Source: Collybiopsis luxurians FD-317 M1
Taxonomy: Eukaryota > Basidiomycota > Agaricomycetes > Agaricales > Omphalotaceae
DNA: 64,000 bases
Assembly (NCBI GenBank): GCA_000827265.1
Contig: KN834800.1
Coordinates: 126,261 to 190,260, forward strand
Direction: 5' to 3'
Part shown: positions 55,339-64,000 of the stretch, one piece after another
Position numbering within the stretch: the stretch's first letter is position 1
How the letters are laid out: every line of letters begins with the position of its first letter
The notes under the pieces: model-generated
Told to the model about the DNA's origin: nothing
Database searches by the model: none
What the model saw: only the letters and a program-made list of their open reading frames with translations
Made by a program: the position numbers and the translations under genes

Positions 55339-56997
55339 CTATTTCATCCACGATACTACTGCTCGCATTCCATCCTTCTCAATGAGTTGCAACGGCTCAT
55401 AGCCAGCCCCAGGATCCTTTCGATTGTAGAATCTCAAAGTAAATTCACGGAGACAGTCTACCGCGGGAACACGCGCCCCAGTGGACCCAGAATTCGCGGA
55501 AGAAGTTGTTGGTCGAGCCCAGCGGGAACATACCATATCCACAACGACGCGATCTCGAAAGACTGGGGCGCGGGTTTTCAGGATCAGAGAATGCAGCCTC
55601 GGAACGATAGGTTCTGCCTGCAAACGAAGTTGGCTTGTTTGAGAAGGGCGGAGGCTCTCTATGGGTCGCTCCGTTATGGGGCTGTATTGGTATTCGATGT
55701 AGGTGTCCAAAACAGCGAGACGGCGAAGGTTTGGAACGTGATGGAGGAGGTGGACGAGATTAGAATCAGAGAGCGCGAGGCTCTTGATGGAAAGAGTTGT
55801 GAGGAAGAAAGAGGACCTCCGTACAAACTCCATTAACGGATCGAAATTAAACCAGAAGCTTTGCGGCCGTTCGAACCACTGTATGGGTTCAAGGTGAAGC
55901 TTCTCCAGTGACGGGAAGTTGAAAAATGGAAATACAGAATATCCTGGCTCCAGATAGACCTTGGATATCCCGCCGTGACGTACGGTCAGATTGCGCAACG
56001 GTGAAAACGGCGAGCATATCCAATCGAGCGTTGGGGAACCCCCCTCGTAACACTCTGCCACCACGAGTGATACAAGATTGGGTAGGATTTCGAATGATTT
56101 CACAAGATCGATACGATAAGGCGATTGCTCCAGATGTCGGATCTGCCTAAAGTCGTAATTCTCTGGCCAGCCCGCGGAAAATGGGAGACGCAATGCAGTC
56201 AACTTCGGTGTCCTGTCCACGAAAAATTCTAGTTCGCATTGATCCAATGAGAATCTGATGTCCTCGAGAAGGGGGAAGCGAAGGGGATCCGAATTATGAG
56301 CGAAAAAATCCTTGAGATCACACCATTCCGAATAGAAAGAGACTTTTTGCCAGCGATACGTCTGCTCAGCTACGAGTTCCAGAATTGGATGGAAGCTATT
56401 ATTCTGGAGTAACGGAGACGCTTGAAACGCAAGGTATATAATCATTGGATGATCTAGTGACCGGCGGAAAAAATTGGATAAAAGAGAGCTCAGCTTCTCT
56501 TGCAGAGCCAAAACTTTGGCATCGACAGAATCCAAGCCCTCCTCATACCATTCCCACTCGAGGGATAGCCGAGACCAAATTTTGGGTAAAGCAAAGGCAT
56601 TTCTTCGCCACCGAGAGCAGACACTACTGAGTACCATCGCGGGTTTGTATCTAGAATTAGGTGTATCCGTCGCAGATGGTTTAGCCAACAGGAAGTGGTT
56701 TGTATAACAGCAAATGTCAAAGATGACTTGTAAGATTTCGTTTGGAATCTTTCGGATAGGTGAAAGTAAGCAACGGAGTTTATTTGCGTACTCTAGGATA
56801 CAACTGCGATGTGACGATACGATCTCCCTTTCCACATCTTTCAAATCCTGCTCGAGGCTTTCGAGGATCAAGTTTACTTGTTGCGGTTCCGCTGAAATAG
56901 GACCTGATTCAGCACGTAATTTTTCATATTGGGAAGTAAAATTTAGGTCTACTCGGCGGTTGGAGACCTTTTCCCCGCATCGGCAGCAAAGTTGCAT
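55339..56997 (-). CDS. F-box protein with LRR-like C-terminus, tandem copy 2
   Basis: Single exon of 552 codons, ATG 56997 to the stop at 55339, collinear with the protein at 53401-55065: MQLCCRCGEKV for MLFCSRCGGDV, IRKIPNEILQVIFDICC for the F-box, VLSSVCSRWRRNAFALPKIW, LTTLSIKSLALSDSNLVHLL, and similar C-termini (EPLQLIEKDGMR). The first exon cysteine pair is conserved between copies although not part of a standard F-box. The pair is separated by about 270 bp with no gene. The divergence is high enough that the duplication is not recent, and both frames are intact, so both are probably selected. Substrate unknown. Confidence 0.85.
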   Translation of the reverse strand: MQLCCRCGEKVSNRRVDLNFTSQYEKLRAESGPISAEPQQVNLILESLEQDLKDVEREIVSSHRSCILEYANKLRCLLSPIRKIPNEILQVIFDICCYTNHFLLAKPSATDTPNSRYKPAMVLSSVCSRWRRNAFALPKIWSRLSLEWEWYEEGLDSVDAKVLALQEKLSSLLSNFFRRSLDHPMIIYLAFQASPLLQNNSFHPILELVAEQTYRWQKVSFYSEWCDLKDFFAHNSDPLRFPLLEDIRFSLDQCELEFFVDRTPKLTALRLPFSAGWPENYDFRQIRHLEQSPYRIDLVKSFEILPNLVSLVVAECYEGGSPTLDWICSPFSPLRNLTVRHGGISKVYLEPGYSVFPFFNFPSLEKLHLEPIQWFERPQSFWFNFDPLMEFVRRSSFFLTTLSIKSLALSDSNLVHLLHHVPNLRRLAVLDTYIEYQYSPITERPIESLRPSQTSQLRLQAEPIVPRLHSLILKTRAPVFRDRVVVDMVCSRWARPTTSSANSGSTGARVPAVDCLREFTLRFYNRKDPGAGYEPLQLIEKDGMRAVVSWMK

Positions 56998-58425
56998 GGA
57001 AGATGAGGTCTTGGTTTAAGCGCCCAGAATTTCGGGCGCGTCTCAGCATCACGCTTCTCGGTACTAACCTTATTACGATAGATTAATCGTTAGCACGCAA
57101 CAGAAAATGCACAAACCTGACGGAACTCTTCTTCTAAATCATTTCGTAACAGCTCAAGTTGAGCCTAACAGCCATTTTCTTCTAGCTTTTGCGTCTCTGT
57201 TCGGTATCGATGCACTCCACGGTCAATCTTTAGCTTTAGCTTCAAGACAGACGGGGTTTCTACTAATGTGAATGGGAAAATCGTGATGGAGATCGTAGAT
57301 TACCTGCAAGGCCTGGTTGTGAACGCTTTGAGTACGCGAGGGCAAGGTCTGAAATTGAACTACACCAACAGAATCTAGGCTCTCTAGATTGTGCTGGAAA
57401 TTTAGGGAACCGAGCTGACCTGGCCTGGTCGAATAATTCTGTACGAGTTTTTTTCTGTGTAATGAAGCAGAGTTTCGGTTCACTTTGAGACTAGCCTTTG
57501 TTCGAATCAACCTTCGGTTTTCACCAATACTACGTTAACGAGCATGAAAATCTATAAGTCGAACGCTCATTTGACGGAAAGTTGTTTGAGAAAATGCGGG
57601 CTGAAAACAGAATGACATAGTGCAGTAAACAAGCATGTCGCTCGCTTGAGCCTACAGAGATGCGCGAGATGCGAAATGAATCATGGCCTCTCCTGACAGC
57701 GATATTCCAATTCTACTTGAAAATACGGACAGAAAATGCACGAAATTGAGCCAAAAAAACTACTTCAAGAGGCTTGAGGTTTTCGAGAACATGTTTCAAT
57801 TTGTTCGGTCTGACTGAAGAAGCTGGAGCTAAGGACGAAGTAAACTAGATTGGTAAAGGCTAAGGCGGACGGCGAGGTAGAGCCGAAAGAGTAAGTGTCA
57901 ATGCATACTTGGGTATCAATGATTTTCCTTGGTACTCACCGCACAAACAAAAAGGTACTCGGCAAGATATTCATTTTTAAATGAGATATCCTACGAGGTC
58001 TCTTACATAGTCAGCTGGCTCATTATAGAATTTCAGTCGACGCTGCTTATGCCTGAAGTTGTAGGGGACTATAAAATTGGCCTTCTTCGAATTCTACCTG
58101 TCATATCATTTGCCAAGGGAGAACTAAGTTGAAGCTAGAAGCTGAGTACGCTCGCTCTTCAACATTTACTTCGATTCGACTGGAAGTAGGCGAAACCTCC
58201 AAACCTTCGTTAGCGCTTATTATTCGGTCGAGCTGCCAACGTCAAGCCAATACTGAATTCCGAGCAACCTTTGAATTCTCGCCAAATCATTGCCTGCACT
58301 TAGTCTATTTCTCCATGAGATCTAGGAAAAAGATGCACAGTCGACAGCCTGCATACTAGAGTGAGAGTTCGTCCTGTTCGCTGCATAAGCCATCGGTGAT
58401 CTCCCAGAATAGGGCATGTCCCTGG
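56998..58425. other. Intergenic stretch upstream of lectin-like gene 1
   Basis: No supported gene; a 95-codon minus frame at 57223-57510 lacks features. The segment near 57,378 (tctagattgtgctggaaatt, agggaaccgagctg) is repeated near 60,772 (ttagattgtgcc, tgggaaccgagctg), and the segment near 58,140 (ctgagtacgctcgctcttca) near 61,338, showing that upstream sequence was duplicated with the lectin-like gene. Confidence 0.5.
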
Positions 58426-58432
58426 ATATAAG
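58426..58432 (+). promoter_or_regulatory. TATA element of lectin-like gene 1
   Basis: atataag lies 55-61 bases before the ATG at 58487. The paralogue at 61671 has tatataaa at nearly the same distance, and the sequence between is similar in both (gcat.a....cataat..tttccc), which supports a core promoter. Confidence 0.6.
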
Positions 58433-58486
58433 CAGCATAAATCAGAATATCTTTTCCCAAGTTCTGCCTCCTGGGACACGAACACA

Positions 58487-59831
58487 ATGTTCAAGCTCAA
58501 GCAAGCATTGAGATGTATGTCTCTTGTTCGTCCCTCTCCGAATTGACTATTAATCATCTTGCAGTTGCCTTGGCCCTTGTTGTGGCTACTAGTACCTGTG
58601 TCGCTGCCACTGGTGCGTACAGGACTTTTTTCCACCTTTTTTCCTTGTTGGTGGATCTTAATATCGTTTTACAGACCAGAAGCGTTCCAACGCCACCGCT
58701 CAATGCTTGAATAGCAGGGGAGATCTCGTTCAACGCGCCCCTCCTGCCCCTCCTACTCTGAGCTTTGGCTCTTCTCAATGGATTTGGACCTCTGAGCTCA
58801 CAGGCTCCGGTGCCGCCGCTCCCGTTGGCTCGCGAGCATTCCGCAAGACTTTTGTTCTTCCTGAAGGCAAAACTCCTGCATTCTTTACAATTGCCTATGC
58901 TGTGGATGACGAAGCGTCTCTTTGGGTCAACGGCGAACAGGTAACTGATCAAGTAGGCTGGACCAATGTCGAGAGCCATTGTGTAAGTTTGGAGAGTTGC
59001 GGATGCGCTCTTCTCATTGCACTCAACGCGACCAACATTGGCGGTCCCGCCGGGCTGCTGGTGGACGCAGTTGTCACATACACAGATGGGACAACATCCA
59101 CGATTGTCTCCGATGGTAGCTGGCGCGCAAGCACCACTGGTGTTCCTGATGGCTTCCAAGACCTCTCTTTCGATGATAGTACTTGGCCCCTTGTGAAAAC
59201 TCAAGGGGGCAATGGAATTCCTCCTTGGGGCACTATCCAAATTTCTGGAGCTGCTTCTCAGTCCCTCGACTCGTCGGTGTGGATTTGGACAAATGAAAAC
59301 CCGGTTTCGGGTCAAAATTATCCCCCGAACACGGCAAGAGCTTTTAGGTACACTATGACACTTCCCGACGGGCACACATCCGGTACTGCGACGGCCATGA
59401 TCGTTGCAGATGATGAATATTCACTTTACATCAATGGACATTTCATTGGAACTGGAACCGTCTTCAACGTTGCACAACAATTCGTAGCAGATGTTCAGGG
59501 TCCGGAGATTGTAATCGCGGTATATGCTGTCAACACACAGACCGCGCCGACTCCAGCTGGTGTGCTGGCTTCGATACAGGTTGTATCGCAGGATGGCTAT
59601 TGCGGAGGGTGCTCTTCAACTACCTCTGTTCTTTCCGGCACCTCCTGGAAGGCATTCCCTGGAACCATTCCCTCTGGCTTTGAACAGCCTGGCTTCGATG
59701 ACTCTGCCTGGCCGGCAGCTGGCTCGGAAGGCCAAAATGGTGCCCCCGGGACTGTGTGGGCCAAAGTTGCCACGCCTACCACAGTCACAACTGGAACAAG
59801 TCCTTTGCCAGGAGCTCCAGCTGGTTCTTAG
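58487..59831 (+). CDS. Secreted protein with two lectin-like beta-sandwich domains
   Basis: Three exons: 58487-58514, 58565-58612, 58675-59831 (410 aa). The N-terminus MFKLKQALRFALALVVATST ending CVAATD is a signal peptide; a dibasic QKR site follows. The mature protein has two related modules, about residues 55-195 (SSQWIWTSELTG, FRKTFVLPEGKTPAFFTIAY, DDEASLWVNGEQV, SFDDSTWPLV) and 200-395 (SSVWIWTNENP, FRYTMTLPDGH, DDEYSLYINGHFI, GFDDSAWPAAG). This pattern is that of galactose-binding-like folds, as in the N-terminal modules of alpha-L-rhamnosidases and related fungal secreted proteins. A carbohydrate-binding role in the wall or outside the cell is inferred; no catalytic domain is present. 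A paralogue lies at 61671. Confidence 0.85.
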
Positions 59832-61612
59832 TGTGTTACCAGAAACTATTGACCGGGAGTGACAGTAAATCCTTTCCTTTACAATTACGTTCATTCCGCT
59901 CGATACATTGATTTGAGCGCTCCTGCTTCTTGAAAATCGACATTTCGATCATTTATATATTATTGAAGAACTCAACTTCCTGATATTGTTTTTATTTTGT
60001 ATTCTTAATTCTACTTCGAATTCACTATTGTAAATCCTTTCCTTGACCTTCTTTTGAATTTTTACACTCATTTGTGATAGGCAGTTCGCTTCTGTTGTAT
60101 TAGGCCCTTTATACTCGATAGCAGTTCCTGAGATATGGGACTGGTCATCCTTCTTGAATCAAGGACTCGAATTCTTGAAACAGAGAACAGCTGGAGAAAT
60201 GAAACAATTCTCTCGAAATATGTCCCTTTTTGATATGCTACTTAGTGAGTCAATCATCGTCAATTACTCGAGCAGTGAAGCTATGATCTTCTGTGTACAC
60301 TGTATTCTGCATTGCGCGAGGAGTTTACGTGTCTGAGCCTACATGTGATTAGCACGTGATGGTGTCACCTCCATCATTGAGACGTTATGCTAAGTTAGTT
60401 CAGTTCTCAGTCGTCCTGTCACTATCTTCAGCTCCGATCGCCCGTTCTAGAAGTATCAGTGGCCAATCTATCTACGACTACTAAATATATCGGCCTACGA
60501 TCGTCGATTCCGTTAAAATAAGTTTGGTTGGATCCATCTTACTTATCTTCCTGATAGTCTTCTCATCACTTCGTTTCTTCAATGTCATTCTCCATACAGC
60601 TACCAGTACGTACACCAACCCAGACTCTCAATTGGCATTTGTTAAGATTCGCGCAACTGCTTGCATGCTTCGGAAAAGTGACGTCTATGACACTACTACA
60701 GCTGAGCCGCCTATCCCAATATGTCTCCGAGTGGTGGTTTCAGTCCATAACCGAGCCTATATCTGGATTCTTTAGATTGTGCCAAAACTTTTGGGAACCG
60801 AGCTGTAGGACCCAATTTGTGTAAGTACTTGTTCCATTCGATACTGATACTTACCACTGAGTCAGTGTCAAGATAGGCCGTATGAGATGAACACGTCAAC
60901 CAGTATTGAGTATACTTTGTCACTCTTCAACCTCGAATCAACCGAAAGAGTACGAAACCAACGTACTTTCGGGGGGCGCTTACACAAAGCAAACTGAAGA
61001 ACAAAGAAACTAAAACGAGTTAATCACCTAAGCGTTTTGAAAGTTGCTTGCAGTGAGGTTGTCGCCCTCATTCGTCCTGTCGCTGTGTTTGGTTCACTGC
61101 ATTTATGAAAGGCTAGTTTGTGTCATAGATCCCAAATAAACGGGCTCCATCATTACTAGTACAGGAAATTTGAAAGACGGCTGCTGTGAGCGGAATATAC
61201 TGACCATCTGAAGCTTACTTCCAATCGCTTTCTTTTACTTTCATTAGCGGCTATTTAGCCTGCAAAGGCAAAGCAAAAACTATTATAATTCCTCTCGTAC
61301 TTCAGTAGAAAGGGTGACATTCTTGAGTTGTCTGAGTATACTCATTCTTCAACAGAGTCGAGTCGACTGAATAGCATATAATCTTCTTTTTTTTTTGGCA
61401 GACTTAATGCTGAATCGACATGTTCTGATTTGCATCCTGATCGGATCATCCATTGCCCTTCAGTTAGTCTAAGGTATGAAAAGAAGTTGTACAATTGACA
61501 CCTTGCGCAAAGAATGTAATAATATTAATAGACCAAGTCGAGCGATCTTAGATGCATAGGTCATAGGCGGTCTTCCAGAGTGGGGGATGATTAGTGACCA
61601 TGTCTTTCCACA
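59832..61612. other. Intergenic stretch between lectin-like genes
   Basis: No supported gene. A CACGTGATGGTGTCACC segment lies at 60,352-60,368, and related CACGTGATGG segments occur at 62,924 and 63,589. From about 60,770 the sequence is a diverged duplicate of the region upstream of lectin-like gene 1. Confidence 0.5.
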
Positions 61613-61620
61613 TATATAAA
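61613..61620 (+). promoter_or_regulatory. TATA element of lectin-like gene 2
   Basis: tatataaa lies about 50 bases before the ATG at 61671, matching the position of the element of the paralogue. Confidence 0.6.
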
Positions 61621-61670
61621 CGGCATAGAAGAGCATAATTTTCCCCAAATTCTACTTCCGAAGCATGAAC

Positions 61671-62441
61671 ATGTTTAACCTTAAGCAAGCATTGAAATGT
61701 ATCATCTCTTATTTGCCCCCCTCCCGAGTCGACCACTGATCCCCTTTCAGTTGCCTTGGTTCTTCTTGTGGGCACTAGTACCTGCACCGGTATGTACAGG
61801 AACTTCTCTCCTGCTGCCTTGTCATTGAATCTTGACATCGTTTCGCAGGCCAGAAACCGTCCGCCGACGCCATTCAGTCCTTGCATGGTAACGGTGATCT
61901 TGCCCAGCGTGCCACTCCGGCTCTGAGCTTTGCCACCTCTGACTGGATCTGGACCACCGAGCTCAGCGGTGGCACTGCACCCGTTGGCTCACGGGGATTC
62001 CGCAAGACTTTCGTTCTTCCCGAAGGGAAAACTCCCGCATCCCTTTCCATTGTTTTTGCTGTGGATGACGAAGCGTCCCTCTGGGTCAATGGCGATCAGG
62101 TTGTAACTAACCAAGTAGGTTGGACCAATCCTGCAGCCACCTGCGTAAATTTGTACGGTTGTCAATGTGCTCTTCTAATCGCCTTCAACGCGACCAACAC
62201 TGGCGGCCCCGCTGGGCTGCTAGTGAGTGCACTGGTCACCTACACGGATGGCTCGACCTCCCCAATTATTTCCGATGGTAGCTGGCGTGCGAGCACGGGT
62301 GGCATCCCAGGTGGTTTCCAAAACCTCTCTTTCGACGACAGTACTTGGGCACTTGTGGTAACTGAGGGAGGAAATGGAGTCAGTCCTTGGGGAAACATCC
62401 AGATCAGTGGAGCTAATCCTCCAACTTGTCCCTCGACCTGA
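61671..62441 (+). CDS. Secreted single-domain lectin-like protein, shortened paralogue
   Basis: Three exons with the same phases as the paralogue: 61671-61698, 61751-61789, 61849-62441 (219 aa). Signal peptide MFNLKQALKFALVLLVGTST ending CTG. One module is present: SDWIWTTELSG, FRKTFVLPEGKTPASLSIVF, DDEASLWVNGDQV, SFDDSTWALV, then QISGANPPTCPST and a TGA. In the paralogue the same point continues into a second module; here the following sequence (ccctcgacctgaatatgagc) has lost the frame and nearly all of module 2. The open, well conserved first module suggests it may still be made as a one-domain secreted protein. Loss of module 2 by a deletion is inferred. Confidence 0.8.
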
Positions 62442-62699
62442 ATATGAGCAATTCACCGGGACGGTAGCAGGTACTTTCCTTCAACGCTTGCATTTAGGTC
62501 TCCTTGATATATTAGTTCAACTGTCCTTCAAGTTCCTGTAGTTATAATAATTCGATCATTTTATTCAGCTGAGAAACTTGTCTTCGATGCTGTTATGTTT
62601 TCTAAAATCTTGACATTTCCAGAATCAGTGACATTTGAGGGATAAGAAATTCAAATGAATTGCTTTCTTCGTACGTGTATCAGGTGGCTCTTGTGTTTG

Positions 62700-64000
62700 C
62701 TCTTATAGCTTTGTGACACGGTCTCTTGTAACTTCTCTGGAAGTTCTCCGCCCGACTGGCTCTCTTTCAGTCGAAACAAAAAGTGATTTCGGTTTGTTGA
62801 TGCGCCGCTGGGGGAGTCAAAATGTTTCTCTGCGGAGCCGGATTTCCAATTAGCAATAGTATTGGCGAGACTTTACGCGACTTTATGCAGCTTTACGCGT
62901 CGAGTAATACCAGCTGCTACCGCACGTGATGGCGTCTCCTATGGTTTTGATGACTCAGCGGTTCAAAGGATTCAACTGATTATACCCATCCCGTTGACAT
63001 ATTCAGCTCCGCCACGAGTTCCTATTATCGCTTCTCTGCCACCAGATCGATATTCATTTGAATTTGACCCCCTCCTCTCCTTTCTGTCTTCTACCTACGA
63101 TGCAACCTTACTAGCGCCACGATATTCAACGCCCCGGAATGATCATATATATGCCATTGACATTGGACAACTGTACAAGGCTTGCAATTGAACTCGGATT
63201 CTGCGTACGCGTCATTGTGGCCAAGCTATTCCCAAGCTCTCCTACTATTCCGTGCCCCGTCGAACATGATCGCAATAACCGAATCGCTCGTCCATCCAAA
63301 TTACTGGAGATAACAGAAAACCAAGAAAAAGCTGAGGAAAGCAGATAACAGCAATTCGGTTATGAACCTTCCGGGGTCAAGCAAGGGTCAAGTACGTACT
63401 CAATCGACTCCCTTTTAACGAAACAAAAAATAACTTCCATGATTGCTGGGTGAGTCTAACATAAAGGTTTCTCTGTGAAGCCGGACTCCCATGGCCACAT
63501 GGCATACAGTGATAGACTAAACATCTTTGTCGCGATTTGCATAGGCCCGACGCGACTTTAAGCTTGACGCGTCGGCTGATTCTACCGCACGTGATGGTGT
63601 TACCTATGTTTTTTTTTTTTTTTTGTACATGTACATGATCATGATACCCAAAGAATTCAACTAACACCCATGTAAACCCTTGTTCTGAGTTCCTACCCTC
63701 GCTTCTCGGCTTCCAAATCGACAGTCATTCGAATCCGACACCTTTCTCTCCTCTCCATCTTCCACCAACGATACATCCCTACTAGCGCCACGACATTCAA
63801 CGTCCCCGAAATGATATATATGCCATTGAACAGCTGTACAGGCCCTGCAATCGGAACCGGACTCTGTGTACGCGTCGCTGTGGTCATGCTGTTCCCGAGC
63901 TCTCCTACCACTCCGCCTTGTCCTGTCGAACATAACCACAAGGTTGCCATGAGCGTAATAAACCGATCGCTTGTCTGTCCAGTTTTCTGGAGGTAACGGA
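62700..64000. repeat. Tandem duplication of a roughly 650-bp segment
   Basis: The segment about 62,760-63,300 is repeated at about 63,410-63,960: gaaacaaaaa, aatgtttctctgcggagccgga against aaggtttctctgtgaagccgga, taccgcacgtgatgg, tactagcgccacga, atatatatgccattg, tgtacgcgtc and agctctcctac occur in both in order. On minus, the second copy has an 85-codon frame (63950-63693) with a hydrophobic stretch (NGIYIISGTLNVVALVGMY) that could be a membrane segment; the first copy lacks an equivalent long frame. A T-run of 16 lies near 63,615. The segment 62,442-62,700 holds nothing recognised. The unit may continue past the window end. Confidence 0.6.

Noticed and set aside
58554..59375. 273-codon minus frame over lectin-like gene 1
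   Set aside because: Antisense shadow; the plus frame has a signal peptide, conserved domain motifs and a paralogue with the same introns.
1..64000. CRISPR arrays, bacterial operons, prophage
   Set aside because: The window is eukaryotic (spliceosomal introns throughout); the tandem repeats lack spacers of constant size.

Overview
The window is nuclear DNA from a filamentous basidiomycete, most likely a mushroom-forming agaricomycete; I cannot name the species. The evidence is many introns of about 50-60 nt, lineage-expanded families (tyrosine-kinase-like kinases, F-box proteins, MYND and C2H2 fingers, PPR remnants, a Tnp2/CACTA-type transposase remnant), and patches of strong CpG depletion expected from old methylated repeats.

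Layout. 1-10.5 kb: CpG-poor, decayed genes (an unknown coiled-coil gene, an F-box gene, a MYND-finger gene whose splice donor is broken, a multicopy gene of unknown function) ending in a 37-bp hairpin tandem array. 10.5-24.5 kb: a duplicated block with two broken PPR genes, three C2H2 zinc-finger paralogues on + and two copies of an unknown minus-strand gene, alternating. 25.46-29.10 kb: an intact 18-exon DUG2 gene (WD40 plus M20 peptidase, glutathione degradation). 29.9-51.4 kb: four same-orientation paralogous TKL kinases (called K1-K4 here), interrupted by a conserved-gene remnant, a Tc1/mariner-like MITE, a CACTA transposase remnant, a 1.78-kb stretch without one CpG, and a truncated DUG2 pseudogene. 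51.4-53.4 kb: intergenic, with a second MITE-like element. 53.4-57.0 kb: two tandem intronless F-box genes. 58.4-62.5 kb: a duplicated secreted lectin-like gene, the second copy cut short. 62.5-64 kb: a tandem duplication of a short unrecognised segment.

Most notable: the four kinases share the same C-terminal kinase domain, linker exon and intron positions, but each has a different N-terminal half. K1 carries the two Spa2-homology (SHD) repeats and following region of the polarity scaffold Spa2. K2 and K3 carry segments that look like parts of a transcription factor and of a DYRK-type kinase. K4 has a helical domain plus five 90-residue repeats. K1 and K3 also share about 60 bp of 5' leader around their presumed start codons. 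This looks like a family that repeatedly acquires 5' exons of unrelated genes in front of a constant kinase module. The DUG2-K1 pair was duplicated as a block to give psi-DUG2-K4.

All exon joins were done by eye; family names rest on motif recognition without any database search.
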